Shown: in pieces, positions 36,663 to 45,098 of the stretch | Numbering within the stretch: the first letter of the stretch is position 1 | Layout of the letters: every line of letters starts with the position of its first letter | Source of the DNA: Pelomonas sp. KK5 | GTDB lineage: Bacteria > Pseudomonadota > Gammaproteobacteria > Burkholderiales > Burkholderiaceae_C | DNA length: 64,000 bases | NCBI RefSeq assembly: GCF_001984095.1 | Contig: NZ_LYVQ01000002.1 | Coordinates: 1-64,000, forward strand | Reading direction: 5' to 3' | Position numbers and translations under genes: made by a program | Notes under the pieces: generated by a model | What the model saw: only the letters and a program-made list of their open reading frames with translations | Database searches by the model: none | Told to the model about the DNA's origin: nothing

Positions 36663-37423
36663 CGTGCAGCTCCCGGTGAAGCGTACACATCCTTGAAGCA
36701 CAGCATCTCCGCCATGCGGGCCTCGTTGTCGCCCGGAAAGCCGCAGCGCTCGGCAAAGACATCGGCCTCCCTGAAGGTGCCGAACAGCCGGTCCCAGATC
36801 GTGAGGTCGCCGAAGTTGTAGCGATGCACGCCCAGCTGGTGGTGGATCGAATGGTGCTCGGGTCGCTGGATGACATAGCCCAGCCATTTCGGCGTGCGGA
36901 TGTTGGAGTGATAGAAGTACTCGCCGACCGCGCCGAACAGCGAGGTCCAGGCGCCGGCCAGCGCCGAGCCGCCGAAGACGCAGTAGATCAGGAAGCCGGC
37001 GAGCATCGAGTCGGCGGCGATCTCCAGCGGGTGCTTGTAGAAGGAGGTCAGCAGCTCGATGCGGCTGGGGCTGTGATGGACCTGGTGCAGCGCCAGCCAC
37101 CAGCCGTTCGCATGGCGCAGGCGGTGCCACCAGTAGAAGACGAAGGTGCCCACGAACCAGTAGAACGCGCCCTCCAGCATCGGGCTTGACCAGTGGCCCA
37201 GCGAGAGCAGCGCGTGCTCGCGGAAGTAGCGGTTCCAGACCAGGCCGCCGGCGCCGATCAGCGCCAGCTGCATCAGGTTCATCAGCACGGCGCGCAGGTG
37301 CCAGCCGCGCACATGGGGCAGCTCGCGGCCCGGGCGCAGGCGCTCGACGGTGAAGAACACCAGCGTGGCCAGCACGATCAGCGAGGCAGGCAGGGCCTGC
37401 TCGACAAGCGGGTTCAGCAGCAT
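36659..37423 (-). CDS. sterol desaturase / fatty acid hydroxylase family protein
   Basis: 254 residues with four or five membrane helices. Three His clusters that bind a di-iron centre: H100-RLRH104, H113-QVHH117 and EHHSIHH near 190. The family hydroxylates or desaturates lipids (sterols, hopanoids, fatty acids) at the membrane with O2. Bacterial substrates are rarely known; here the operon context (acyltransferase/MFS fusion, DUF2145) argues for a membrane lipid. 22 nt after the preceding small gene. Confidence 0.88.
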   Translation of the reverse strand: MLLNPLVEQALPASLIVLATLVFFTVERLRPGRELPHVRGWHLRAVLMNLMQLALIGAGGLVWNRYFREHALLSLGHWSSPMLEGAFYWFVGTFVFYWWHRLRHANGWWLALHQVHHSPSRIELLTSFYKHPLEIAADSMLAGFLIYCVFGGSALAGAWTSLFGAVGEYFYHSNIRTPKWLGYVIQRPEHHSIHHQLGVHRYNFGDLTIWDRLFGTFREADVFAERCGFPGDNEARMAEMLCFKDVYASPGAAR

Positions 37424-37445
37424 GTCGTCGGTCTCCTCGGTTCGC

Positions 37446-37847
37446 TCAGCGGGTCAGCCGCTCGTTGTAGAGCAGCGACTTGCCGATCTCGTTCGGGATG
37501 AAGGCGACGGCCTGGCCGGCGGCGGAGATCAGCGTGCCGGTGGCGATCACGCTGACGACGCAGACGGTGCCGACGGCCGCCGACGCAGTGCCGGCCACGG
37601 TGACGCTGAAGCGAGCGCCGTCGGAGGCGCGCTCCAGCACCCAGACGCTGCCGTCGGCCACGGCGGTGACCGAGACGATCACCAGCGTGGCGGCGCCGGA
37701 GACCAGCAGGGCCGGGCCGGCTACGGAAATCGCGACCGGCAGCACCGAGATCTGGCTCAGGGCGGTCGATCCCCCGTCGGGGTGGGCCGAGGCCGGCAGG
37801 TTGGCCAGGGCGGTCAGCAGAACAAGGGCATTGGCTTTGGCATTCAT
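37446..37847 (-). CDS. exported small protein of unknown function
   Basis: 133 residues. A signal peptide (1-21, ends ASAHP) and three hydrophobic stretches in the mature part: SQISVLPVAISVAGPALLVSGAA, GTASAAVGTVCVVSVIATGTL (both shown only in part of a longer weakly hydrophobic region). A VWVLERASDGARF block is distinctive. I recall similar sequences beside DUF2145 genes, but no function. Part of the leftward operon. Confidence 0.72.
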   Translation of the reverse strand: MNAKANALVLLTALANLPASAHPDGGSTALSQISVLPVAISVAGPALLVSGAATLVIVSVTAVADGSVWVLERASDGARFSVTVAGTASAAVGTVCVVSVIATGTLISAAGQAVAFIPNEIGKSLLYNERLTR

Positions 37848-37865
37848 GAGAGGCTCTCCGTTCGT

Positions 37866-38267
37866 TCAGCGGCGTTCGATCAGGTCGGCCTCGTGCGCAT
37901 CGCGCAGCATCTTGGCCAGCGTGAACACATTGGTGATCAGGTACAGCCAGCCGACGCCGAGGTAGCTCTTCCACACCGGCTGGATCTCCATGCGCACCAG
38001 GCCCCAGGCGGTCAGGCCCATGGCCAGGCCGAACCCGCCCCAGACGACCAGGCGATACAAGGGCGCGTCGGCGAGGCCGGCGGCCGCGTCGCGCACGGCC
38101 TTGGACAGCGCGAAGGCCGTCGTCATGCAGAACACATAGCCCATCACCATGAAGGCGCGGTCCAGGTCGGTGCCGGGCAGCCAGGCCAGGCCGATGCCGC
38201 AGATGGCGACCGAGAGGCCGAACGAGATCCAGACCTGGGCGCGCCAGGCAGAGGTGTCACGGCGCAT
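37866..38267 (-). CDS. YiaA/YiaB family inner membrane protein
   Basis: 133 residues with four predicted helices in two pairs, matching the YiaAB two-helix domain: WRAQVWISFGLSVAICGIG, FMVMGYVFCMTTAFALSKAVRD, and the second set ending LITNVFTLAKMLRD. Function of the family is not known. Start at 38267; the longer frame to 38471 would extend through the divergent HTH promoter. First gene of the leftward unit; the 145 nt to the divergent HTH gene is a likely shared promoter region. Confidence 0.8.
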   Translation of the reverse strand: MRRDTSAWRAQVWISFGLSVAICGIGLAWLPGTDLDRAFMVMGYVFCMTTAFALSKAVRDAAAGLADAPLYRLVVWGGFGLAMGLTAWGLVRMEIQPVWKSYLGVGWLYLITNVFTLAKMLRDAHEADLIERR

Positions 38268-38412
38268 GCAACTGGGGGCAGAGTCCACGGAAAGCTCCGT
38301 CGGTGGTTGAGGTGGCGCGATGATCCGCAGCGCCCTCCCGCTTGTCCGCGTTTGCCTGCGGCGGTAGCGTGCGGCGAGCGCCGCGGTGTCGTTTCGCGCT
38401 ACCGTAGCGGCC

Positions 38413-39147
38413 ATGGCGAGCACCCAGACCCTGATCGAGCTGATCAAGACCGAGTTGAAGACGGCCGGCATCAGCTATGCCGACCTGGCGCGGCAGCTGG
38501 ATTTGTCGGAGTCCAGCGTCAAGCGGATGTTCGCCAGCGGCGGCGAGATGCCGCTGTCGCGGCTGGACGAGATCTGCCGCGCGCTGCACTGCGACTTCGC
38601 CGACCTGGCCGCACGCCTGGCCAGCCCGCCCGGCGCGCTGCACGAGCTGACGCTGGAGCAGGAGCGCGCCGTCGTGGCGGAGCCCAAGCTGCTGCTGCTG
38701 GCGATCTGCTGCCTGAGCCAGTGGAGCCTGGAACAGATCGTGGCGGCCTACCGCGTCACCGAGGCCGAGGGCATCGCGCTGCTGGCCCGGCTGGACCGGC
38801 TGGGCATCATCGAGCTGCGGCCGGGCAACCGCTACAAGCTGCAGCTGTCCAAGACCTTCCGCTGGCGGCCGCAGGGGCCGGTGATGAACTTCTTCCGCGA
38901 GGACGTGGTGCCGGACTACTTCGCCGACGGCTTCGACGGCGACGGAGAGCTGCTGATGCTGGTGCACGGGCAGCTGGGCCGGCCGATGGCGCGCGAGCTG
39001 GTGGAGAAGCTGCGCCGCGTGGCGGAGGACTTCGCCCGCCAGCACCTGCACGACCAGAAGCTGCCCGAGGACGAGAAGGACGGCTACACGCTCGTCCTGG
39101 CGATGCGCTCCTGGCTGTTCGAGCGCTTTCGCCACCTCCAACGCTGA
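38413..39147 (+). CDS. XRE-type helix-turn-helix transcriptional regulator
   Basis: 244 residues. N-terminal HTH (about 17-65): SYADLARQLDLSESSVKRMF then SRLDEICRALH. The C-terminal 180 residues show no family I can name, with LSQWSLEQIVAAYRVTEAEG and a possible second winged helix. Start 38413 chosen at MASTQT. Divergent from the YiaAB-sterol desaturase operon and a candidate controller of it. Followed by a REP-like repeat. Confidence 0.82.
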   Translation: MASTQTLIELIKTELKTAGISYADLARQLDLSESSVKRMFASGGEMPLSRLDEICRALHCDFADLAARLASPPGALHELTLEQERAVVAEPKLLLLAICCLSQWSLEQIVAAYRVTEAEGIALLARLDRLGIIELRPGNRYKLQLSKTFRWRPQGPVMNFFREDVVPDYFADGFDGDGELLMLVHGQLGRPMARELVEKLRRVAEDFARQHLHDQKLPEDEKDGYTLVLAMRSWLFERFRHLQR

Positions 39148-39185
39148 AGTGAAGCCGGCTTTCTCCCCCAGCGTCGGCCCAGTGT

Positions 39186-39267
39186 CCGTTCGGGCTGAGG
39201 TATCGAAGCCCTGGGTCCGACTCTCCGGACGATTCGCCTGGGCCCTCCGATACCTCAGGGCGAACGG
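39186..39267. repeat. REP-like inverted repeat, copy 2
   Basis: An 82-bp inverted repeat with ends CCGTTCGGGCTGAGGTATCG and CGATACCTCAGGGCGAACGG, nearly perfect arms of 20 bp; an inner hairpin GTCCG/CGGAC lies in the loop. Same family as 33849-33917 but with GGTATCG in place of GCCTGTCG in the arm, and the change is made in both arms, so pairing is kept. It stands between the convergent HTH and CAAX protease genes. Confidence 0.72.
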
Positions 39268-39353
39268 CCGGCTGGTGTGCGCGACTACGCGCGCCAACGT
39301 TCGGGTTTCATAGCCCGCGGGTGGCGTGTAACGCCATGGAAAACTGAATTGGA

Positions 39354-39373
39354 GCCCCCGGCCCAGCGGGGGC
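39354..39373. terminator. possible bidirectional terminator hairpin
   Basis: GCCCCCG/CGGGGGC, perfect 7-bp stem with a 6-nt loop, 34 nt after the end of the CAAX protease gene (minus strand). No T-run follows on the minus strand, only CTCCAATTC, so intrinsic termination is uncertain. Confidence 0.3.
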
Positions 39374-39406
39374 GGCCCGGTGCTCGACCCGACACGCCAG
39401 CCGCCC

Positions 39407-40087
39407 TCACCAGAACTGCCACTGCCCGGTCCGCACGACCCAGATGCCCAGCAGCCCGTTGGTCACCGCATGGGCGATGACCGCGGTCCATAACTTCCCG
39501 CTTCGACGGTACAGCCACGCATAGGCCAGGCCGGCGATCACGGCGGCCAGCCACAGTGTGTGAGCCAGCGTGAAGACGAAGGTGGACAGCACGATCGCCT
39601 TCACGCCGACCCGCTGCGGGTCCACCCGCTCGAACTGCGGCTGCTCGATCCAGCGCATCAGGAAGGAGCGCCAGAACAGTTCCTCCATCACCGGCACGAT
39701 CAGCGCCGCGCCGATCCAGCGCAGGACCACCAGCGGCCAGATCAGCGTGCCGTCGCGGGCGATCGGCAGGAAGGTGGCGGTGGGCTCGGTGAGCTGCAGG
39801 ATCGGCGCATCCAGGTGGATCCACAGCAGGAAGACCAGGATCCCCGCGCCGATGCTCTCCAGCCACTCACGGCCGGCGGGCAGGGTCTGGCGGGCCAGTT
39901 CGCCGTACTCGCGCCGGTAGCTGAACAGCATGGCGCCGACGACCAGCACGCTCAGCGCATAGATCCAGCGGGTGTCGAAGTCCGGCCCCTCGGGCAGCCA
40001 GCCGCGCAGCGCCAGCAGGGCCATGAAGGCGGCGAAGGGCAGGCAGCGGGCCTGGGCGGCGGGGCTGAGGAAGCGGGCAGCGGGCAT
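39407..40087 (-). CDS. CAAX prenyl protease-related protein (exosortase-associated type)
   Basis: 226 residues, about seven helices. CPBP/Abi motifs: MEELFWRSFLMRW (catalytic Glu-Glu-x3-Arg), LAHTLWLA and the last His in AVIAHAVTNGLLG; ends in WQFW. This form is the CAAX protease-related protein found beside exosortase/PEP-CTERM loci in many Gram-negatives. No exosortase gene is present in the window. Start at 40087. Confidence 0.82.
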   Translation of the reverse strand: MPAARFLSPAAQARCLPFAAFMALLALRGWLPEGPDFDTRWIYALSVLVVGAMLFSYRREYGELARQTLPAGREWLESIGAGILVFLLWIHLDAPILQLTEPTATFLPIARDGTLIWPLVVLRWIGAALIVPVMEELFWRSFLMRWIEQPQFERVDPQRVGVKAIVLSTFVFTLAHTLWLAAVIAGLAYAWLYRRSGKLWTAVIAHAVTNGLLGIWVVRTGQWQFW

Positions 40088-40104
40088 GATGGGCGCCGAG
40101 CCTA

Positions 40105-41001
40105 TCAAACCTGTGCGTCGGAAAGACGTGCGCTCAGCGCCTCGATCGCGTGGCGCACCTTGGCCGGCTGGGCATCGCGCTGCGGTGTCAGCGCATAGAC
40201 CGGCAGCGCGGGCAGGCGCCAGCCGGGCAGCAGAGGCACCAGGCGGCCCGTCGGCAGCGGTTCGAGGTCGTCGGGACTCAGCAGCGCCAGGCCCATCCCG
40301 GCCTCGCACAGCTGCTGCAGGGTCAGCTGGTTGTTGCTGCTGGCACGGGGCCGGAGGTCGAGGCTGTACCGCTCGTTCTCGGCGTTATGCAGGATCAGCG
40401 TGTGGGCGCCTCCTGTGTCCGGCCTCAGCAGCAGCCAGTCGTGCATGGCCAGATCGGCCAGGCCGGCCGGCACGCCGCGGCGCGCCAGGTAGGCGGGCGC
40501 GCCGTACAGCTGCATCGCCTTCTCGCCCAGGCGCTGCGCGACCCAGCTGCTGTCCGGCAGGCGGCCGAAGCGCACGGCCAGGTCGATGCGGTGGGCGACC
40601 AGGTCGGTGAAGCCGTCCTCCACCTCCAGGTGCAGCGAGAGCTTCGGATGGGCCTGCAGCAGCGGCGCCAGCGCCGGCCCGATCTGGCGGGCGAAGCCGA
40701 CCGGCGCGGCCACGCGCAGCTCGCCCTCGGGCGCGTCACGCAGTTGCTGCAGCTGCTGCTGGGCGCCACGCGCGGCGGCCAGCATCGCGGCGCAGCCTTC
40801 GTGGAAGCGCTCGCCGGCGGGCGTCAAGCTCAGCTTGCGGGTCGAGCGGTGAAGCAGCGTGACACCCATGTCTCGCTCCAGCGCCCGGATCTGCTGGCTG
40901 ACGGCCGAGGTGGTCGTGCGCAGCTGCCGCGCCGCGGCGGCGAAGCTGCCCTGGTCGACGACGGTGGCCAGGACGGCCATGCGCTTGAGCTGGTCGAGCA
41001 T
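40105..41001 (-). CDS. LysR family transcriptional regulator
   Basis: 298 residues. N-terminal winged helix (1-60: FAAAARQLRTTTSAVSQQIRALER) and a substrate-binding domain in which LHLEVEDGFTDLVAHRIDLAVRFG marks the CrgA/DsdC-like subgroup (quinone or aldehyde-responsive members common). Divergent from the NAD(P)-binding oxidoreductase gene; the 100-nt gap is the usual target of such a regulator. Confidence 0.9.
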   Translation of the reverse strand: MLDQLKRMAVLATVVDQGSFAAAARQLRTTTSAVSQQIRALERDMGVTLLHRSTRKLSLTPAGERFHEGCAAMLAAARGAQQQLQQLRDAPEGELRVAAPVGFARQIGPALAPLLQAHPKLSLHLEVEDGFTDLVAHRIDLAVRFGRLPDSSWVAQRLGEKAMQLYGAPAYLARRGVPAGLADLAMHDWLLLRPDTGGAHTLILHNAENERYSLDLRPRASSNNQLTLQQLCEAGMGLALLSPDDLEPLPTGRLVPLLPGWRLPALPVYALTPQRDAQPAKVRHAIEALSARLSDAQV

Positions 41002-41101
41002 GAAGTTGATCTAAACAGTGAGTGCCTGAAGCAAGGACTTACCGCCTGATTATGAAGTTACTACAGTCAATCCCATCGACAACGAACCCAGGATGTTCAC
41101 C

Positions 41102-41746
41102 ATGATGAAGATTGCATTGATCGGCCCGACCGGCTTCGTCGGCAGCGCCGTGCTGGAGGAATTGCTGGCGCGCGGCCATGCGGTCGTCGCACTGGCGCGC
41201 GATCCGGCCAAGCTGCCGGCCCGCGGCGGCTTGACCGTCGCGAAGGCGGACGTGCTCGATGGGGCACAAGTCGCCGAGGCGGTGCGCGGCAGCGACGCCG
41301 TCGTCAGCGCCTTCAACCCCGGCTGGTCCGACCCGGCCCTGTACGACAACTTCCTGAAGGGCACGCGGGCGACCTTCGACGGCGTGAAGGCGGCGGGCGT
41401 CAAGCGCCTGCTGGTCGTCGGCGGCGCGGGCAGCCTCTATGCGGCGCCGGGCCTGCAGCTGGTGGACACGCCCGAGTTCCCGGCCCAGTGGAAGACCGGC
41501 GCGCTGGCCGCCCGCGAGGCGCTGAAGCTGATCCAGCAGGAGACCAGCCTGGACTGGACCTTCCTCTCGCCGGCGGTGCACCTGGAGCCGGGCGAGCGCA
41601 CCGGGCGCTACCGCGTCGAGCTGGACACGCCGGTGATGGATGCCAACGGTCCCGCCCACGTCTCGGTGGCTGACCTGGCGGTCGCCATCGCCGACGAGAT
41701 CGAGAAGCCGCAGCACATCCGCCGCCGCTTCACTGTGGGGTACTGA
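41102..41746 (+). CDS. NAD(P)H-binding oxidoreductase (atypical SDR, SDR_a5-like)
   Basis: 214 residues. Rossmann fold with GPTGFVGSAVL (7-17), LARDPAKLP, and a VVGGAGSLY block in place of the YxxxK of classical SDRs. Similar to NAD-dependent epimerase-like NmrA/YtfG proteins. It may reduce quinones or sense NADPH. ATG at 41102 has AGGA 8 nt upstream, though 41093 is possible. Controlled most likely by the divergent LysR protein. Confidence 0.85.
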   Translation: MMKIALIGPTGFVGSAVLEELLARGHAVVALARDPAKLPARGGLTVAKADVLDGAQVAEAVRGSDAVVSAFNPGWSDPALYDNFLKGTRATFDGVKAAGVKRLLVVGGAGSLYAAPGLQLVDTPEFPAQWKTGALAAREALKLIQQETSLDWTFLSPAVHLEPGERTGRYRVELDTPVMDANGPAHVSVADLAVAIADEIEKPQHIRRRFTVGY

Positions 41747-41777
41747 GGAGCCCCTCGCCCAGCGAGTACGCTGGTCG

Positions 41778-41820
41778 GTCCCCCGAGGGGACGGCAATAC
41801 TTGCGGCATCGAGCCGCAAG
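41778..41820. repeat. tandem hairpins between convergent genes
   Basis: Two perfect hairpins 7 bp apart: GTCCCC-CGA-GGGGAC (41778-41792) and CTTGCGGC-ATCGA-GCCGCAAG (41800-41820). They lie between the convergent oxidoreductase and rlmJ ends. No T-run follows, so they are either an intergenic repeat of the REP kind or mRNA-end stabilisers. Confidence 0.45.
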
Positions 41821-41876
41821 CACATCGCCATGTGGGCCGGCTTGGGAGCGGCCCGGCGCTCGGCCCTGAATTCCAA

Positions 41877-42752
41877 TCAGACCGCTCTTTGCTCCAGCAC
41901 GAAATTCGCGCCGTCGTACTGGCCGAGGCGGTCCACCAGCACCGGCATGCATTCGGCCAGTTCCTCCTGCAGCACGAAGGGCGGGTTGGCGATGAACATG
42001 CCGCTGCCCAGCATGCCAACGCCGCGGTCGTTGTCCTGCTGCTTGACGGTCAGCCGCACATGCAGCCAGCCCTTCTTGGCGCCGAACTTCTCGGCGTCGC
42101 AGGCGGCTTTCAGGCGCTGCACCAGCTGGGCCGATTCGAGCAGCTGCAGCTGCGGATACCAGATCACGAACACCACCTCGGCCATGCGCTGCAGGCCTTC
42201 GCGCAGCGCGGTGACGACCTTGGCGTAATCGGTCTTCAGCTCGTAGGACGGGTCCATCAGCACCACCGCGCGGCGCGCGGAACCCGGCGGCGGCAATTCC
42301 GCGCGCAGCGAGGTGAAGCCGTCGGTGTCGGACACCTGCGTATTGGGCCGCGGCTCCAGGTAGGTGGAGAGGATGCGGTAGTCGGTCTGGTGCAGCTCGT
42401 AGACGCGCAGCCGGTCGGTGTCGCGCATCAGCAGGTTGGCCAGGGCCGGCGAGCCGGGGTACTGGCGCAGCTGGCCATCGGGATTGAACAGCTTGACCTG
42501 ATCCATGTAGTCGGCCAGCGGCGCGGGCAGTTCGCTGGTGTGATCCCACAGGCGCGCCACGCCCAGCGAATACTCGCCCTTCTTCTGCGCATAGCGGCTT
42601 TCGATCGAATAGCCGCCGGCGCCGGCGTGGGTGTCCACCAGCGTGTACGGCTTGTCCTTCTCGCCCATATAGCGCAGCACGCGGGTCAGCACCAGGTGCT
42701 TGAGGACATCGGCATGGTTGCCGGCATGGAAGGCGTGGCGGTAGGCGAGCAT
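41877..42752 (-). CDS. rlmJ: 23S rRNA (adenine-N6)-methyltransferase RlmJ
   Basis: 291 residues. The beginning MLAYRHAFHAGNHADVLKH and the SAM-binding VDTHAGAGGY are RlmJ-specific; the catalytic motif is DPSYE, where E. coli has DPPYE. It methylates A2030 of 23S rRNA. Start at 42752: GACAAT on the minus strand (42759-42764) ends 6 nt before it; the alternative start at 42782 overlaps the upstream stop and would add ten residues not usual for the family. Confidence 0.93.
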   Translation of the reverse strand: MLAYRHAFHAGNHADVLKHLVLTRVLRYMGEKDKPYTLVDTHAGAGGYSIESRYAQKKGEYSLGVARLWDHTSELPAPLADYMDQVKLFNPDGQLRQYPGSPALANLLMRDTDRLRVYELHQTDYRILSTYLEPRPNTQVSDTDGFTSLRAELPPPGSARRAVVLMDPSYELKTDYAKVVTALREGLQRMAEVVFVIWYPQLQLLESAQLVQRLKAACDAEKFGAKKGWLHVRLTVKQQDNDRGVGMLGSGMFIANPPFVLQEELAECMPVLVDRLGQYDGANFVLEQRAV

Positions 42753-42758
42753 GGCGGT

Positions 42759-42764
42759 ATTGTC
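42759..42764 (-). promoter_or_regulatory. -10-like box for rlmJ, leaderless type
   Basis: GACAAT on the minus strand, followed by ACCGCC and the ATG at 42752. It lies in the last codons region upstream of rlmJ, just after the stop of the beta-helix gene, so rlmJ may be transcribed alone. Confidence 0.4.
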
Positions 42765-42778
42765 GCCGCTCGCCTCGT

Positions 42779-43930
42779 TCATCCCGCCTGGAAAGCCCCG
42801 GGATCGGCCGCCGGGCCGCGCAGGGCCGCGCTGCCGTGCGGATGGACGTACTGCCGCACTTGCCGAAGGGACGTGCCATCGCTGGCCGTCCCGCCATCGA
42901 CCGCCTTGCCCCGTAACGGCGAATCCGGACGGAGCCGCCAGTCGCCACGCACGGCCAGCATGAAGGCGTCCCAGTCGACCACATGATTGGCCTGCTGCTC
43001 CCAGTCGCCGCTGGCAGCGAAGTACGGGTTGCCGGCCAGCAGGTTGTTGGCCAGCCGCACCCGCGCCTGGCCGGCCGCCACGCGCAGGTAGGTGCCACCG
43101 TGGGGCAACTGGTCGATGATCGTGTTGTTGACCAGTTGCAGCTCCTGCAGCGGCCAGGCGAAGCCCTCGGCGCCGTAGGAGACGATGACCTTGTTCTGCG
43201 TGGTGCTGCTCTGCTGGATCAGGTTGCCTACGACCAGGGCCTGGCCGCCGTTGGGGAACTCCAGCTCGTAGCTGGCCTCGCCGCCGATCTCGTCGGTGAG
43301 GCGGTTGCAGAAGATGTGGTTGACCGCGGCGCGGCTCTTCAGCAGGTGGCCCAGGCGGCCGTGGTGGAAATAGCTGCCGGTGACCTTGAGCAGGGCGATC
43401 CGTCCGACATAGAGGTTATGGGTCTGGCCTTCGCCTCGCACGATGGGGCCGAAGTCGCAGTTCTCGATCATCAGCCGGGTGTTCGGATCGTTGGAGGTCA
43501 GCAGGCCGCTCTCGTTGTCGCGGAAGCCGCAGTCGACCAGGGTCAGCGAACCCTTCTCCAGGCGGATGCCGGCGCCGTTGGCATCGGGAACGCGGGCGCC
43601 GACGAAGTCGAAACCCTCGATGCGCATGCGCTCGCCGGCGCAGACGAAGATGCCCTTGCCCTGGGCGGAGGCGCCGGCAGCGATCATCGTCACCCGGCCG
43701 CCCACGGCCCGCAGGGTCAGGTCTTGCTGGGTCCAGCTGGCCACGTCGGCCAGGTAGTCGCCAGCATCGACCTGCACCACCGCGCCGTCCCGCGCCAGCC
43801 GCGCCGCGGCGGCCAGGGTCTTGATCGCGCGGCCCGGCCCCACGCGCAGCACCGGCTGCGCTCGCGCGCCGGTTGCGACAGTGGCGGCGCCCAGCAGCAG
43901 CAGCCGGCGTGCATACCCGAAATCGTCCAT
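42779..43930 (-). CDS. right-handed parallel beta-helix (pectate-lyase-like) exported protein
   Basis: 383 residues. A signal-like N-terminus (residues 6-25: ARRLLLLGAATVATGARAQ) precedes repeats of a parallel beta-helix: LTLVDCGFRDNESGL, LMIENCDFGP, LLKVTGSYFHHG, HLLKSRAAVNHIFCNRL and LQLVNNTIID. The family covers carbohydrate lyases and hydrolases; no catalytic set is clear. Start 43930 has GAGGGGG upstream with a 10-nt spacer. Confidence 0.78.
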   Translation of the reverse strand: MDDFGYARRLLLLGAATVATGARAQPVLRVGPGRAIKTLAAAARLARDGAVVQVDAGDYLADVASWTQQDLTLRAVGGRVTMIAAGASAQGKGIFVCAGERMRIEGFDFVGARVPDANGAGIRLEKGSLTLVDCGFRDNESGLLTSNDPNTRLMIENCDFGPIVRGEGQTHNLYVGRIALLKVTGSYFHHGRLGHLLKSRAAVNHIFCNRLTDEIGGEASYELEFPNGGQALVVGNLIQQSSTTQNKVIVSYGAEGFAWPLQELQLVNNTIIDQLPHGGTYLRVAAGQARVRLANNLLAGNPYFAASGDWEQQANHVVDWDAFMLAVRGDWRLRPDSPLRGKAVDGGTASDGTSLRQVRQYVHPHGSAALRGPAADPGAFQAG

Positions 43931-44021
43931 TCCTGCAGAGCCCCCTCGGATCAATCGGTCCGTCGCGTCACCTTACGATCGCGACCTCCCTCTCATTCGT
44001 GCCCACGATACAAGAACCACC

Positions 44022-45098
44022 ATGCCCCAACTGTTCGACCCCATCCGCATCGGCGACCTGCAGCTGGCCAACCGCATCGTCATGGCCCCGTTGACGCGCA
44101 GCCGCTCGCGCGGCCTGCTGCCGGGCGACATCGCCGTCGAGTACTACCGCCAGCGCGCCAGCGCCGGCCTGATCGTCAGCGAGGGCACGCAGATCACCGC
44201 CGACGGCCAGGGCTATCTGGACACCCCGGGCATCCACACGCCCGAGCAGATCGCCGCCTGGAAGCGGGTCACTGACGCCGTCCACGCCGAAGGCGGCAAG
44301 ATCGCCGTGCAGCTGTGGCACGTGGGCCGCATCTCGCACGTGAGCTTCCAGCCGGATCGCGCGGCGCCGCTGTCGTCCAGCGACAAGCCGGCCGCCGGCA
44401 AGACCTTCACCGCCGAGGGCTTCGTCGACGTCTCCGCCCCGCGCGCGCTGAAGACCGAGGAACTGCCGGGCGTGGTCGCCTCCTACGTGCACGCGGCGCG
44501 CTGCGCGATGGAAGCCGGCTTCGATGCCGTCGAGGTGCACAGCGCCAACGGCTACCTGCTCGACCAGTTCCTGCGCGACAGCATCAACGACCGCACCGAC
44601 GCCTATGGCGGCTCGATCGAGAACCGCGCGCGCCTGCTGGTCGAGGTGATGACCGCCGTCGCTGCCGAGATCGGCGCCGGCCGCACGGGCCTGCGCCTGT
44701 CGCCGGTCACGCCGTCCAACGACATCGGCCAGGACAGCAACGCGCAGGCACTGTTCGAACACGTGGCACGCCAGCTGGCCCCGCTGAAGCTGGCCTTCCT
44801 GCATGTGGTCGAAGGCCAGACCGGCGGCCCGCGCGACGTGGCCCCGTTCGACTACCAGGCGCTGCGGCGTGCCTTCGCCGGCCCGTACATCGCCAACAAC
44901 GGCTACACCCGCGAGATGGCGATCGGCGCCGTGGCGGATGGCCAGGCGGACATGGTGGCCTTCGGCCGCGCCTACATCGCCAACCCGGACCTGGTGCGCC
45001 GGCTCAAGCTCAACGCGCCGCTGCAGGCGCTGGACCAGGCCACGCTGTACGGTGGCGACGCCAAGGGCTACGTGGACTATCCCGCGTTGGCCGCCTAA
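44022..45098 (+). CDS. alkene reductase, old yellow enzyme family
   Basis: 358 residues. FMN-dependent OYE fold: LFDPIRIGDLQLANRIVMAPLTRSR at the start (diagnostic in part), QLWHVGRISH, active-site His and Asn in EVHSANGYLLDQFLRD, NDRTDAYGGSIENRARL, and GRAYIANPDL near the end. It reduces activated C=C bonds, nitro compounds or quinones with NADPH (NemA/GTN reductase type). Divergent from the beta-helix gene. Start at 44022 with no strong Shine-Dalgarno. Confidence 0.92.
   Translation: MPQLFDPIRIGDLQLANRIVMAPLTRSRSRGLLPGDIAVEYYRQRASAGLIVSEGTQITADGQGYLDTPGIHTPEQIAAWKRVTDAVHAEGGKIAVQLWHVGRISHVSFQPDRAAPLSSSDKPAAGKTFTAEGFVDVSAPRALKTEELPGVVASYVHAARCAMEAGFDAVEVHSANGYLLDQFLRDSINDRTDAYGGSIENRARLLVEVMTAVAAEIGAGRTGLRLSPVTPSNDIGQDSNAQALFEHVARQLAPLKLAFLHVVEGQTGGPRDVAPFDYQALRRAFAGPYIANNGYTREMAIGAVADGQADMVAFGRAYIANPDLVRRLKLNAPLQALDQATLYGGDAKGYVDYPALAA

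Noticed and set aside
39277-39480. Small open frame in the gap between the XRE and CAAX protease genes
   Set aside because: It covers the REP-like repeat end and the hairpin, and overlaps the end of the protease; no start signals.
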